From positions 186,001 through 250,000 of the forward strand of contig NZ_QARE02000004.1 in the NCBI RefSeq assembly GCF_003052515.2: 64,000 bases of DNA, read 5' to 3'. The notes below the pieces were generated by a model, which ran no database searches, was not told where the DNA came from, and worked only from the letters and a program-made list of their open reading frames with translations. Below are positions 25,340-35,431 of this stretch, one piece after another (position 1 is the stretch's first letter; the number at the start of each line of letters is the position of its first letter). Made by a program: the position numbers and the translations under genes. The DNA comes from Pseudomonas sp. RIT409 (lineage in GTDB: Bacteria > Pseudomonadota > Gammaproteobacteria > Pseudomonadales > Pseudomonadaceae).

Positions 25340-26713
25340 TTACTGGTTGTTGAGCAATGCTTCGATTTCCCTGACTTTCGACGCCACCAGTTCAGGATCA
25401 CGCCGACTCTCGACATTCAAACGCAACAACGGCTCGGTGTTCGAACCGCGCAAGTTGAAACGCCATTGATCGAACTCAAGGCTGATGCCATCGGTTTTAT
25501 CGATGTTAGAGCAGGATGGGGAGTAGTGCTCCAGCACCCTGTTCAAGACAGCTTTGACGTCATTCACTTTGTAGTTGATTTCACCACTGCATGGATAGGC
25601 GGCCATGCGCTCATCGACCAATTGGGAGAATGACTTGCCGGAGACAGACATCAGGGCAGTCACGAGCAGCCATGGAATCATGCCGCTGTCGCAATAGGCG
25701 AAATCGCGGAAATAATGGTGGGCGCTCATCTCTCCACCGTACACCGCGTCTTCTTTGCGCATGCGTTCTTTGATGAAGGCATGGCCCGTCTTGCACAGTA
25801 CGGGGGTACCGCCCGCCAGACGCACTTGGTCGATGGTATTCCAGGTCAGCCGTGGGTCATGAATGATCTTGGAGCCTGGGTGCTGCTTGAGCAGCATCTC
25901 TGCCAGAAGCCCGACCAGGTAATAGCCTTCGACGAAACGCCCTTTCTCGTCGAAAAAGAAGCAACGGTCGAAGTCGCCGTCCCACGCCAGCCCCAGATCG
26001 CAACCATGCTTGATCAGCGCGTCACGCGTGATGGTGCGGTTTTCGGGGAGCAGCGGATTTGGGACGCCATTAGGGAAATTGCCGTCTGGCTCGCCATTGA
26101 TGATGACCCACTCGAACGGCAAACGGGATTTGATCGCTTCCAGTGCAGGGCCGACAGCGCCGTTGCCAGGATCGGCGAGAATTTTCAGTGGGCGAAGGTC
26201 GGCCCCTTTTACGTAGCCCAGCAGATGCTCGATGTAGGCACACTTGTCGGGTGCCTGTTTGACACTGCCCGGTTGCGCGGCGGGGCTGCCGAAATCACCT
26301 GCATCCACGCGCTGACGAATCGCGTCGAGCCCCGTGTCACCGCTGATCGGCCGCGACTCGCGCTGGACCAGCTTCATGCCATTGTAACCCTTGGGGTTGT
26401 GGCTGGCTGTCACCATCACCCCCCCGGAGGCCCCATAGTGGCTGGTCGCGAAATAGACTTCTTCGGTGCCGCACAGGCCGATGTCGATGACATCCGCACC
26501 GGCATCCTGAATACCTTGAATCAGCGCTTGAGCCAAGGACGGGCTTTCGAGACGCATGTCTCTGCCGACCACGATATTGGTTGCGCTCAGCTCGACCACC
26601 ATCGCCCGCCCAATGCGGTAGGCGATGTCGGCATCCAGATCGACAGGAACCTGACCACGGATGTCATAAGCCTTGAAGCAGCGTGTCTGAATAGCGGGAT
26701 AGACGGAATTCAT
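25340..26713 (-). CDS. cpsG: Phosphomannomutase, CpsG/ManB type
   Basis: Phosphohexomutase of 457 aa that interconverts mannose-6-P and mannose-1-P on the way to GDP-mannose/GDP-rhamnose. Active Ser104 lies in TASHNPKGYNGMKLV, the metal loop is DGDFDRCFFFDEKG, the sugar loop is GGEMSAHHYFRD and the phosphate-binding end is NLRGSNTEPLLRLN. These match enteric CpsG closely and differ from AlgC (463 aa). The ATG at 26713 (MNSVYPAIQTRCFKAYDIRG) fits the family; the ribosome site is weak. Probably supplies D-rhamnose or mannose for the O-polysaccharide. It lies in the ihfB-wbpM interval. Confidence 0.93.
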   Translation of the reverse strand: MNSVYPAIQTRCFKAYDIRGQVPVDLDADIAYRIGRAMVVELSATNIVVGRDMRLESPSLAQALIQGIQDAGADVIDIGLCGTEEVYFATSHYGASGGVMVTASHNPKGYNGMKLVQRESRPISGDTGLDAIRQRVDAGDFGSPAAQPGSVKQAPDKCAYIEHLLGYVKGADLRPLKILADPGNGAVGPALEAIKSRLPFEWVIINGEPDGNFPNGVPNPLLPENRTITRDALIKHGCDLGLAWDGDFDRCFFFDEKGRFVEGYYLVGLLAEMLLKQHPGSKIIHDPRLTWNTIDQVRLAGGTPVLCKTGHAFIKERMRKEDAVYGGEMSAHHYFRDFAYCDSGMIPWLLVTALMSVSGKSFSQLVDERMAAYPCSGEINYKVNDVKAVLNRVLEHYSPSCSNIDKTDGISLEFDQWRFNLRGSNTEPLLRLNVESRRDPELVASKVREIEALLNNQ

Positions 26714-27018
26714 GTGTAGAAACCTATGCGACGAAAGAAATCCAGGGATTTCCTTGCTCAGAATGAAGCAACCTGCCATCAGGCTGCGCGCACCCTCGCG
26801 TAAAGCTGAGGCGAGGGTTTAGGCAGTGAAAACGAAGATTAGTTAACCGCGCGCCCATAAAAATTCTTCGTCTTCCGGATCCCTGTTCATCCGGTCAACG
26901 AAGGCCTTGGGAATTGCGGGATGATACCAAAAAGACGGCGGCCTCACGCAGGGATACTGCGAGCCAGAGCGCTCCCGGCTTAGCGCGTGCGATGGGCCGA
27001 ACAACGGAGCGCCTCTGT
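26714..27018. other. Intergenic region between cpsG and the beta-CASP gene
   Basis: 305 bases without a supportable gene; open frames here are shadows of the neighbouring genes. It holds the cpsG leader, an inverted repeat GAAATCC-AG-GGATTTC (26737-26752) just upstream of the cpsG start, and an ACCCTCGC / GCGAGGGT stem (26792-26818) without a T run. The repeat could be an operator for cpsG. Confidence 0.5.
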
Positions 27019-28458
27019 TTATTCGATGTTCACTGTTTTCGATTGTGCGCGGTATTGCCTCTCCAGTACCTGCCCCAGCTTTTTCCTCGCCTCGCTCTCC
27101 CCATGAACCAGCCGAATGCGCGCTGGCCACTGCGCCATGCCTGTGACGAACTTCACCAACTCGTGCTGATCGGCGTGTGCCGAATAGCCGCCAAGGGTCT
27201 CGATGCCCGCCTTGATGGGATAGCGCTCCTTGTCGAGCTCTACGTAACCGCCAACAGCGCCATATTTCTGAATGGCGGCGCCTGGCGTCCCCTTCGCCTG
27301 GTAGCCGACGAACACCACATTGTGTCGAGGGTCCCCCAGCATCGCTTTGAGGTAATTGACCACGCGGCCGCCCGCGCACATACCGTGGCCGGCGATGACG
27401 ATGGCGGGTCGCCCGGTGCTCGCGAGATAATTCACGACCTGAAGGTGCTTGGCATGGGTGTCCACTGTGATCAATTGTCTGAAGCCCAGAGGTTTGCGCC
27501 CCTCCTTCACGCGCGCCGCACCCTCCTCATCCCACAGCTCGTCGAAAGCCTGGTAGATGCGGGTCAACTGCTCGGCCAACGGTGAGTCCAGAATGACCGG
27601 GAGCTGAGGCCAGTTGACCGGAAGTGACGCGTCGCAGCCGTCTTCGACGCGGCAGGACAAGGCTCTTTGATGGAGGATATCTTCGATCTCGTACAGCAAC
27701 TCCTGGGTTCGGCCAATGCTGAAGGCGGGAATCAGCACCGTGCCGTGATCGAGCAAAGCCCTGTCAATGACGGCCTCGAGACGTGCCTGTCGCGTGGCCC
27801 GATCCTCGTGCAATCGATCCCCATAGGTGCTTTCCAATACCAGAAGATCTGCTCTCTCGGGCGACCGCGGCTCGGGTAGGATGGGCATGTGGGAAGACCC
27901 CAGATCCCCCGAAAAGACGACGCGATAAGGGGCCTCGGCGTGTGTGTAAATCAAATCGCACTCGACATAGGCCGAGCCCAGCACATGACCGGCGCGTTGC
28001 AGGCGGACTCGACAACGGGCTTCGGGCGCCTTGATGACGTCGAACCAGGTGTCGAACGGCAGTGCGATGACCCGTCGCTCGACTTGCTTGAGGCAGCGCT
28101 CAATGGACTGACTGTCGTAACGGGGATTGAGTCTCAGCGAATCCTCGAGCATGACCGGCAGCAATTTGGCAGAGGGCTCACTGCACAGGATCGGCCCCTT
28201 GAATCCGGATGCCAGCAATTCGGGGATACGACCGATATGATCGGCATGGACATGGGTGATGATCAGCAGCTTGAGAAGCGATACATCGAAATCGATTGCG
28301 CTGGCGGATCCACCCAAGCGCCCTATCAACGCCGCTTCCTCGCCTTGAAACACGCCACAGTCGATCAGCAGACGATGGTCGGCGCAAACGCGCAGTTCGT
28401 GACAGGATCCAGTGACGCCATCCCCGGCGCCATGATGGATGACTTCTGGATATTTCAT
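27019..28458 (-). CDS. MBL-fold beta-CASP nuclease-type protein
   Basis: Protein of 479 aa of the CPSF/integrator-like metallo-beta-lactamase family. Zn motif HVHADHIG follows LLIITHVHADH; a second histidine is in RAGHVLGSAYVE and an Asp in FSGDLGSS. The beta-CASP insert covers about 215-400 with STYGDRLH and AGHGMCAGGRVVNYL. The C-terminal motif is SAHADQHELVKFV. Family members are RNA endonucleases or exonucleases. GAGGGAACCTC precedes the ATG at 28458. No RNA target is predicted. It sits inside the O-antigen locus interval without obvious functional link. Confidence 0.9.
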   Translation of the reverse strand: MKYPEVIHHGAGDGVTGSCHELRVCADHRLLIDCGVFQGEEAALIGRLGGSASAIDFDVSLLKLLIITHVHADHIGRIPELLASGFKGPILCSEPSAKLLPVMLEDSLRLNPRYDSQSIERCLKQVERRVIALPFDTWFDVIKAPEARCRVRLQRAGHVLGSAYVECDLIYTHAEAPYRVVFSGDLGSSHMPILPEPRSPERADLLVLESTYGDRLHEDRATRQARLEAVIDRALLDHGTVLIPAFSIGRTQELLYEIEDILHQRALSCRVEDGCDASLPVNWPQLPVILDSPLAEQLTRIYQAFDELWDEEGAARVKEGRKPLGFRQLITVDTHAKHLQVVNYLASTGRPAIVIAGHGMCAGGRVVNYLKAMLGDPRHNVVFVGYQAKGTPGAAIQKYGAVGGYVELDKERYPIKAGIETLGGYSAHADQHELVKFVTGMAQWPARIRLVHGESEARKKLGQVLERQYRAQSKTVNIE

Positions 28459-28598
28459 GAGGTTCCCTCTCGACCACTTTCTGAAAGCGGCGCAGCTTAA
28501 CCGGAGTGAACAGTGCGTTCAGCCGTTAAGTTTTTCGAGATCTTTCGGAAACACTCGGGGACATTTTTCTTCCAGCGGCCAGCTGGAAAAGGCGTTGA

Positions 28599-28838
28599 TC
28601 ACACTACGCGCGATGGTTTTGTTTTTTTGCGCGAGCGTGTAAACAGAGCCAACACAGGACCGATGGCCAAACCCACCAGTAAAGCCAGAATCACCGGCAC
28701 GGCCACGGGGAGCTCGGGGGCCGACCAGCCAAACAGCACCAAGGTAGCGGGCTGCTGATTTTCCAGCATGAAGACTACCGTCGCCGAAGCGATCAGCACG
28801 ACGACGACAAAAAACAGCAGACGTTTCAGATTACGCAT
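28599..28838 (-). CDS. lapA: LapA-domain small membrane protein
   Basis: Protein of 79 aa with two transmembrane helices (about 6-25 and 44-66), the N-terminal KRLLFFVVVVLIASATVVFMLEN and a basic tail (RSRKKTKPSRVV). This is the LapA/DUF1049 family; in enterics LapA works with LapB to regulate LpxC and lipopolysaccharide amount. GAGGAG lies 7 bases upstream. It follows ihfB directly, as is common in gamma-proteobacteria. The LapB partner is not seen downstream here. (Not the large adhesin also called LapA in P. fluorescens.). Confidence 0.85.
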   Translation of the reverse strand: MRNLKRLLFFVVVVLIASATVVFMLENQQPATLVLFGWSAPELPVAVPVILALLVGLAIGPVLALFTRSRKKTKPSRVV

Positions 28839-28856
28839 CGGGTTCTCCTCGGACGG

Positions 28857-29156
28857 CTATTGGAGCCCGTGCTCCTCCTCTTCGTTCACTCGGTCACGAA
28901 GCTCTTTACCCGGTTTGAAGTGAGGCACGAATTTACCATCGAGACTGACGGATTGCCCGGTTTTGGGGTTGCGCCCGACACGTGGAGCGCGATAGTGCAG
29001 AGAAAAGCTGCCAAAGCCCCGAATTTCAATACGGTCGCCTGTGGCCAGGCATTGCGACATCTGTTCAAGCATGGTCTTGATGGCCAACTCCACATCCTTG
29101 GATGAGAGCAGTCCTTGATGGGTGACAATTCGTTCGATCAACTCCGACTTCGTCAT
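28857..29156 (-). CDS. ihfB: Integration host factor beta subunit
   Basis: HU/IHF-fold protein of 99 aa. It has [11 protein letters not shown], the [22 protein letters not shown] arm region and the [13 protein letters not shown] end. With IhfA it bends DNA at specific sites. AGAAGGG lies upstream of the ATG at 29156. Its position after rpsA and before lapA is the standard order and marks the left side of the O-antigen locus. The C-terminal EEEEHGLQ is a Pseudomonas-like extension. Confidence 0.97.
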   Translation of the reverse strand: MTKSELIERIVTHQGLLSSKDVELAIKTMLEQMSQCLATGDRIEIRGFGSFSLHYRAPRVGRNPKTGQSVSLDGKFVPHFKPGKELRDRVNEEEEHGLQ

Positions 29157-29368
29157 ATTTTTCCCTTCTTTTTCAAGCAGCTAGGTTAAGCGCTTTGAAG
29201 GTTTTAGCACGCCGGAAGGTATTTGAACAGCCCGTATATGCACATATGTGAACGGGAAGTCCAGGCAAGAGGCCATTATTTTTTGCAGCCCAAGCCAGCC
29301 GGGGCTTACAGGCAACTGCACCGGCCGAATACGACGCCCAGCTTCCTTCTGACAAACCGAGCGCGCAC

Positions 29369-29395
29369 AAAAAAGGGCGACCGAAGTCGCCCTTC
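29369..29395 (-). terminator. Intrinsic terminator of rpsA
   Basis: Stem AGGGCGAC / GTCGCCCT with a CGAA (minus strand TTCG) tetraloop. On the minus strand it is followed by TTTTTT, about 20 bases after the rpsA stop. Confidence 0.9.
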
Positions 29396-29414
29396 TTCAA
29401 TGGTTAATCAGAAC

Positions 29415-31100
29415 TCAGTTCTGCTTTTCCATCTGCGCACGCAACAGGTCACCCAGCGTGGTAGGACCGGTGTTCTCAGCGGTGTCAGGCTTGCTACGCA
29501 GGCTCTGAATCGCTTCTTTCTCGTCTTCAACGTCTTTCGACTTGATGGACAAGCTGATCACGCGGCTCTTACGGTCAACGCTGATGATCTTCGCTTCGAT
29601 CTCTTCGCCTTCTTTCAACACGTTACGCGCGTCTTCAACGCGGTCACGGCTGATTTCGGAAGCTTTCAGAGTCGCTTCGATGTCGTCGGCCAGGGTGATG
29701 ATCGCGCCTTTGGCATCAACTTCTTTCACGGTACCGCGAACGACTGCGCCCTTGTCATTGACAGTGACGTACTCGGAGAACGGATCGCTTTCCAGTTGCT
29801 TGATGCCCAGGGAGATGCGCTCACGCTCTGGGTCAACAGAGAGGATGACGGTGTCCAGCTCGTCGCCCTTCTTGAAGCGACGTACGGCTTCTTCGCCGAC
29901 TTCGTTCCAAGAGATGTCCGACAGGTGAACCAGACCGTCGATGCCGCCGTCCAGACCGATGAAGATACCGAAATCGGTGATCGACTTGATGGTACCGGAG
30001 ATCTTGTCGCCCTTGTTGAACTGGCCAGAGAAGTCTTCCCATGGGTTCGACTTGCACTGTTTGATGCCCAGGGAGATACGACGACGCTCTTCGTCGATGT
30101 CCAAAACCATGACTTCCACTTCATCGCCAACCTGAACGACTTTCGATGGGTGGATGTTCTTGTTGGTCCAGTCCATTTCGGAAACGTGAACCAGACCTTC
30201 GACGCCTTCTTCCAGCTCAGCGAAGCAGCCGTAGTCGGTCAGGTTGGTGACACGCGCAGTCACGCGGGTACCTTCTGGGTAACGTGCCTTGATAGCGACC
30301 CATGGGTCTTCACCCAGTTGCTTCAGGCCCAGGGAAACACGGTTGCGCTCGCGATCGTATTTCAGGACTTTTACATCGATCTCATCGCCAACGTTGACGA
30401 TTTCCGATGGATGCTTGATGCGTTTCCAAGCCATGTCGGTGATGTGCAGCAGGCCATCGACGCCGCCCAGATCCACGAATGCACCGTAGTCGGTGAGGTT
30501 CTTGACGATACCCTTGACTTGCTGGCCTTCCTGCAGCGATTCCAGCAGCGCTTCGCGCTCGGCGCTGTTCTCGGCTTCCAGGACACTGCGACGGGAAACG
30601 ACAACGTTGTTGCGCTTCTGGTCCAGCTTGATGACCTTGAATTCCAGCTCTTTGCCTTCCAGGTGCGTGGTGTCGCGCACTGGACGGACGTCAACCAGAG
30701 AACCTGGCAGGAACGCACGGATGCCGTTAACGTCGACAGTGAAGCCGCCCTTAACCTTACCGTTGATAACGCCCTTGACCACTTCTTCGGCTGCGAAAGC
30801 GGCTTCCAGAACGATCCAGCACTCGGCGCGCTTGGCTTTTTCGCGGGACAGTTTGGTTTCGCCAAAGCCATCTTCGACCGCGTCCAGCGCAACGTGAACT
30901 TCGTCACCGACCTTGATGGTCAGCTCGCCAGCGTCGTTGTAGAACTGCTCGAGCGGGATGACGCCCTCGGACTTCAGGCCAGCGTGTACGGTAACCCAGT
31001 CGCCGTCGATGTCGACAACGATACCGGTGATGATAGCGCCCGGCTGAAGATTGAGGGTTTTCAGGCTTTCTTCAAAGAGTTCTGCAAAGCTTTCGCTCAT
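29415..31100 (-). CDS. rpsA: 30S ribosomal protein S1
   Basis: Protein of 561 aa with six S1/OB domains. The first two bind the ribosome and the last four bind mRNA. Repeated signatures are [36 protein letters not shown] and [28 protein letters not shown] precedes the ATG at 31100. It lies between cmk and ihfB as in other gamma-proteobacteria. The sequence around the gene is more AT-rich and uses optimal codons, as expected for a highly expressed gene. The long + strand frame across it is an artefact. Confidence 0.98.
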   Translation of the reverse strand: MSESFAELFEESLKTLNLQPGAIITGIVVDIDGDWVTVHAGLKSEGVIPLEQFYNDAGELTIKVGDEVHVALDAVEDGFGETKLSREKAKRAECWIVLEAAFAAEEVVKGVINGKVKGGFTVDVNGIRAFLPGSLVDVRPVRDTTHLEGKELEFKVIKLDQKRNNVVVSRRSVLEAENSAEREALLESLQEGQQVKGIVKNLTDYGAFVDLGGVDGLLHITDMAWKRIKHPSEIVNVGDEIDVKVLKYDRERNRVSLGLKQLGEDPWVAIKARYPEGTRVTARVTNLTDYGCFAELEEGVEGLVHVSEMDWTNKNIHPSKVVQVGDEVEVMVLDIDEERRRISLGIKQCKSNPWEDFSGQFNKGDKISGTIKSITDFGIFIGLDGGIDGLVHLSDISWNEVGEEAVRRFKKGDELDTVILSVDPERERISLGIKQLESDPFSEYVTVNDKGAVVRGTVKEVDAKGAIITLADDIEATLKASEISRDRVEDARNVLKEGEEIEAKIISVDRKSRVISLSIKSKDVEDEKEAIQSLRSKPDTAENTGPTTLGDLLRAQMEKQN

Positions 31101-31222
31101 TTTAATTCCTGTTGATAAAGGCGAAGTATCCGCCTATCTGCCACGCTCCAGACAACGTGGGTTTCGTTCATATGAAAGAAAGCCTGCGGGACTTCGACTG
31201 GTCTTCCCACATGGCTTTCAAA

Positions 31223-31912
31223 TCACCCGGCGAGGTCGCGAAGCGCGACTTCACTCATGATGCGTTCCAACACCTGTTCGATGGACAATTCGGTGGAATC
31301 CAGCTGAATGGCGTCAGGCGCCGGCTTGAGCGGGGCAACCGCTCGCTGGGTGTCGCGCTCGTCGCGGACACGTATCTCATCTAGCAGACTCGACAGACTA
31401 ACATCGTCACCTTTGGCCTTCAACTGCAAATATCGGCGACGGGCCCGTTCCTCGGCGCTGGCGGTCAGGAAAATCTTCAATGGCGCGGCCGGGAACACGA
31501 CGGTGCCCATGTCCCGCCCATCGGCGATCAACCCCGGAAACTCCTGAAATGCCCGCTGCCGCTGCAGCAGGGCTTCACGGACGGCGGGCAGGGATGCGAC
31601 CTGCGACGCGCCGCTGCCGACCCGCTCATTGCGGATGGCCATCGTCACCTCTTCGCCTTCGAGAATGATGCGCTGACCGTGGTCATCGGTCGCCGCCTCG
31701 AACTGCACATCCAGATGCGCAGCCAGCAGCTTCAGCGACTCTTCGTTGGTCAGGTCGACACCATGGTTGCCCGCCGCGAAGGCAAGCAGTCGGTACAGCG
31801 CGCCCGAATCCAGCAGGCACCACCCCAGACGCTTGGCCAGCAAACCGGCTACCGTCCCCTTTCCGGAACCGCTTGGTCCGTCGATCGTAATGACCGGAGC
31901 TTGAGCTTTCAC
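31223..31912 (-). CDS. cmk: Cytidylate kinase
   Basis: Protein of 229 aa that phosphorylates CMP and dCMP. P-loop [13 protein letters not shown], the lid and CMP-binding residues in SGALYRLLA and [13 protein letters not shown], and [13 protein letters not shown]. The start is GTG at 31912 with AAGAGGGG in front. It overlaps the stop of the tyrA-aroA gene as GTGA, so translation is coupled. The ATG-like start further upstream lies inside aroA and is out of keeping with the family. Followed by rpsA after 122 bases. Confidence 0.95.
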   Translation of the reverse strand: MKAQAPVITIDGPSGSGKGTVAGLLAKRLGWCLLDSGALYRLLAFAAGNHGVDLTNEESLKLLAAHLDVQFEAATDDHGQRIILEGEEVTMAIRNERVGSGASQVASLPAVREALLQRQRAFQEFPGLIADGRDMGTVVFPAAPLKIFLTASAEERARRRYLQLKAKGDDVSLSSLLDEIRVRDERDTQRAVAPLKPAPDAIQLDSTELSIEQVLERIMSEVALRDLAG

Positions 31913-34152
31913 GATTGCCCCTCTTGCGCTACACGAATACCCGCCTGGCCACACAGCGCCAGGAAATTGGGAAAAGATGTCGCCACATTGGCGCAGTCCC
32001 GAATACGAATCGGGGCTGCCGCGCGCAGCGACGCGATACTGAACGCCATGGCGATGCGATGATCGCCGTGACTGTCGACTTCACCACCACTGAGGCTTGC
32101 GCCTTCAATAATGAGGCCATCGGCACTGGCTTCAACCGGTACGCCCAACGTTGTCAGACCGTCGGCCATGGCCTGAATGCGATCGGACTCCTTGACGCGC
32201 AACGCCTGCGCCCCTCGCAGCACCGTCCGCCCCTCGGCACAGGCTGCCGCGACAAACAGCACCGGAAATTCGTCGATGGCCAGCGGCACGAGTGCTTCTG
32301 GAATGACGACGCCCTTGAGCCGGGCGTGACGAACCCGCAAGTCAGCGACCGGTTCGCCGCCCACTTCCCGGAGGTTCTGCACCGAGATATCTGCACCCAT
32401 TAGACGCAGGATGTCGATGACTCCCGTTCGCGTCGGGTTGACGCCGACATGTTCGAGCAGCAGATCCGAACCCTCCGCGAGCGACGCGGCGACCAGGAAA
32501 AAGGCAGCCGAGGAAATGTCCGCCGGGACTTCGATGCGGGTAGCCTTGAGAGAACCACCCGGCTGGACCGACGCCGTGGCGCCGTTGCCGGAGACCGGGT
32601 AACCGAATCCGCGCAGCATACGCTCGGTGTGATCGCGCGTGGGCGCAGGCTCGGTCACGGTTGTAGTTCCTTGGGCATACAGCCCCGCCAGCAGCAGGCT
32701 GGACTTCACCTGGGCGCTGGCCATGGGCAGGACATAACCGATGCCCTTGAGTGACTGCCCGCCGCGGATCGTCAATGGCGGCCGACCGTCGGCAGCGGTT
32801 TCGATGACCGCCCCCATCTCACGCAGAGGTTCGATGACTCGCCCCATCGATCGCCTGGATAGCGACGCGTCGCCGGTCAGGACACTGTCGAACCGTTGCG
32901 CCGCCAGCAAACCGGCCAACAAACGCATGGAGGTACCGGAGTTGCCGAGGTAGATCGGGCCTGGGGCGGGCTTGAGCCCGTGAAGACCCACGCCATGGAT
33001 GGACAGACGACCATGATGCGGACCCTCGATGACCACGCCCATGTCGCGAAACGCTTGCAAGGTCGCCAAAGCGTCTTCACCTTCCAGAAAGCCTTCCACT
33101 TCCGTCGTGCCATCTGCAAGCGACCCCAGCATGATCGCCCGATGAGACATCGATTTGTCGCCAGGCACGCGCAGCCGGCCGGTGACGCATCCGCCCGGCT
33201 GGGCAACGAATGTCACAGCCCCCGCAGCGGCTCTGTCGACATAAGCACGGCGGGCGAGAATCTTGCCGAAATGTTCCCGCGCGACACGGGCCCGGGTGAA
33301 GACACCGAGCAGTTGATGGCCGTCCCCAGCGTCCACGGCGTCACGCAGGGCATCCAGGTCGCTGCGAAAGGTATCGAGAGTACGTAAAACAGCCTCGCGG
33401 TTGGCGAGGAAGATGTCATGCCACATCACCGGATCACTGCCGGCGATGCGGGTGAAATCCCGGAAACCACCTGCCGCGTAGCGGAATATCTCGAGATTCT
33501 CGTTGCGTTTGGCCAGAGAATCCACCAGGCCGAACGCAAGCAGGTGGGGCAAGTGACTGGTGGCAGCCAGCACTTCGTCATGCCGCTCGACCTGCATATG
33601 CTCCACATCGGCACCCAGTTCGGACCACAGGCGGTCGACCACGGCCAGGGCAGCGGCATCCGTTTCCGGCAGGGGCGTGAGAATGACCTTATGACGGCGG
33701 AACAACTGGGCATTGGACGCTTCGACGCCGCTTTGCTCAGACCCGGCGATGGGGTGCCCCGGTACGAAACGCACGGGCACCGCGCCGAAGGCTTCGCGCG
33801 CCGCGCGCACGACGTTGCCCTTGGCGCTCCCCACATCCGTCAGCACGGCATTCCCAAGGTCGAGCGTCGAGAGCACGCCCAGCAATTTTTCCATGGCCAG
33901 GATCGGCACTGCCAACTGAATGACATCGGCACCGACACAGGCTGCAGCAATATCTTCTTCACAACGATCGACAACACCCAGTTCGACAGCCAGTCTGCGC
34001 GATTGCGGGTCGAGGTCGACACCGACCACTTCGCGGCAAAGACCGCTTTGCTTCAAACCCTTGGCGAACGAACCCCCGATCAGACCGAGGCCGACCACCA
34101 CCAGGCGGCCGATCATAGGTTCAATCGGTTGCACTGCTGTGACATCAACCAC
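31909..34152 (-). CDS. tyrA-aroA: Bifunctional prephenate dehydrogenase / EPSP synthase
   Basis: Fusion of 747 aa. Residues 1-300 are TyrA ([15 protein letters not shown]; catalytic-type His in [11 protein letters not shown]), the cyclohexadienyl/prephenate dehydrogenase of tyrosine synthesis. From about 320 it is Aro[25 protein letters not shown] and [17 protein letters not shown], making 5-enolpyruvylshikimate-3-phosphate. This fusion is a known Pseudomonas trait. The GTG at 34152 overlaps hisC by 8 bases and has AAGG upstream; an ATG at 34116 (735 aa) is the alternative start. Overlaps cmk by 4 bases at its end. Confidence 0.95.
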   Translation of the reverse strand: MVDVTAVQPIEPMIGRLVVVGLGLIGGSFAKGLKQSGLCREVVGVDLDPQSRRLAVELGVVDRCEEDIAAACVGADVIQLAVPILAMEKLLGVLSTLDLGNAVLTDVGSAKGNVVRAAREAFGAVPVRFVPGHPIAGSEQSGVEASNAQLFRRHKVILTPLPETDAAALAVVDRLWSELGADVEHMQVERHDEVLAATSHLPHLLAFGLVDSLAKRNENLEIFRYAAGGFRDFTRIAGSDPVMWHDIFLANREAVLRTLDTFRSDLDALRDAVDAGDGHQLLGVFTRARVAREHFGKILARRAYVDRAAAGAVTFVAQPGGCVTGRLRVPGDKSMSHRAIMLGSLADGTTEVEGFLEGEDALATLQAFRDMGVVIEGPHHGRLSIHGVGLHGLKPAPGPIYLGNSGTSMRLLAGLLAAQRFDSVLTGDASLSRRSMGRVIEPLREMGAVIETAADGRPPLTIRGGQSLKGIGYVLPMASAQVKSSLLLAGLYAQGTTTVTEPAPTRDHTERMLRGFGYPVSGNGATASVQPGGSLKATRIEVPADISSAAFFLVAASLAEGSDLLLEHVGVNPTRTGVIDILRLMGADISVQNLREVGGEPVADLRVRHARLKGVVIPEALVPLAIDEFPVLFVAAACAEGRTVLRGAQALRVKESDRIQAMADGLTTLGVPVEASADGLIIEGASLSGGEVDSHGDHRIAMAFSIASLRAAAPIRIRDCANVATSFPNFLALCGQAGIRVAQEGQS

Positions 34153-35257
34153 GCGCCAGGACCTTGCTCAATGCTTCGAGGAAGCGGTTGTTCTCCGAAG
34201 GCAGGCCGATGCTGACACGCAGGTGGTGAGGCATGCCGTAACCGCCGACCGGACGCACGATGACACCCTCACGCAGCAAGGCATCGTAAACCGCCCCTGC
34301 TTCACGTCCGACGTCGACTGCAATGAAGTTGGCCTTCGACGGGATCCAGCCCAAGCCCAGTGTACGCAAGCCCTCTTCCAGTTGCTGCATGCCGGCCTCG
34401 TTCAGGCGACGGCTTTCAGCTACGTATTCGGCATCGCCCAGCGCAGCGCAGGCCGCCGCCAACGCGAGGCTGTTGACGTTGAATGGCTGACGCACGCGGT
34501 TCAGCACATCGGCCACTGCGGGCGACGACAGGCCGTAACCCACACGCAACGATGCCAGGCCGTAGGCTTTGGAGAAGGTGCGCGACACCAGCAAATTCGG
34601 GTAAGTGTCGAGGAAGTCCAGGCCGTCCGGCAGATCGCTGCCTTCGGCGTATTCAATGTAGGCTTCGTCCAGCACCACCAATACGTCTTTCGGCACATCG
34701 GCGAGGAAATCAGCCAGTGCCTGCGGGCCGAACCAGGTGCCGGTCGGGTTGTTCGGGTTGGCGATGAATACCACGCGGGTATTGCTGTCGATGGCCGCGA
34801 GCATCGCGGGCAGGTCATGCCCCCATGCCTTCGCTTTGGCCACTCGCGCGTTGGCGCCAACGGCTTGCGTGACGATCGGGTAAATGGCGAACGCGTGCTC
34901 GCTGAAGACAGCATTCAGGCCCGGAGCCAGATAGGCCCGGGCGACGATTTCCAGAATGTCGTTGGAACCGTTGCCCAACGTCACTTGATTGGCTTGCACG
35001 CCGCATCGCTCGGCCAACGCCTGCTTGAGATCGAAGCCGTTGCCATCGGGATAGCGGGTCAACTCGGCCAGTGCATCGCGGATGGCCTGCAGTGCCTTGG
35101 GGCTTGCGCCCATCGGGTTCTCATTGCTGGCCAATTTGATGATGCTGGCCGGATCGATATTCAGCTCACGTGCCAGTTCGTCCACCGGCTTGCCGGGAAC
35201 GTAAGGCGAAAGTTTTTGCACGCCGGGCTGCGCCAGCGCGAGGAAGTCGCCGCTCAT
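34145..35257 (-). CDS. hisC: Histidinol-phosphate / aromatic aminotransferase
   Basis: PLP class I/II aminotransferase of 370 aa. PLP Lys230 lies in SRTFSKAYGLASLR, with IANPNNPTG and VVLDEAYIEYA as the cofactor pocket, and the N-terminal LASNENPMGASP. In this operon the enzyme (HisC2) probably serves histidinol phosphate and aromatic amino acids, as it lies between pheA and tyrA-aroA. GAGG is about 11 bases before the ATG. It overlaps the next gene by 8 bases. Confidence 0.95.
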   Translation of the reverse strand: MSGDFLALAQPGVQKLSPYVPGKPVDELARELNIDPASIIKLASNENPMGASPKALQAIRDALAELTRYPDGNGFDLKQALAERCGVQANQVTLGNGSNDILEIVARAYLAPGLNAVFSEHAFAIYPIVTQAVGANARVAKAKAWGHDLPAMLAAIDSNTRVVFIANPNNPTGTWFGPQALADFLADVPKDVLVVLDEAYIEYAEGSDLPDGLDFLDTYPNLLVSRTFSKAYGLASLRVGYGLSSPAVADVLNRVRQPFNVNSLALAAACAALGDAEYVAESRRLNEAGMQQLEEGLRTLGLGWIPSKANFIAVDVGREAGAVYDALLREGVIVRPVGGYGMPHHLRVSIGLPSENNRFLEALSKVLARG

Positions 35258-35431
35258 TTACCGCTGTACCTCATGAAAAATTGACTCAGTTCGTCGCCGT
35301 GAGCGTGTCAGGGTGCGCTCGCGATCGCAGTGTGTCAGCCACCCGCTGGGAGGCCGGTCTGACGCAGCGCGAGCACATCACTCCCATAGGTTTCGATCCA
35401 GATGCCCCGACCTGTCGAACGACACCCGAGA

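Noticed and set aside
26843..27379. Minus-strand frame of 178 codons
   Set aside because: It overlaps the end of the beta-CASP gene in another frame and is Gly/Arg-rich without motifs.
29223..31115. Open frame of 630 codons on the + strand
   Set aside because: It is antisense to rpsA, a highly conserved ribosomal gene with strong codon bias that leaves the opposite frame open. The translation has no domain features.
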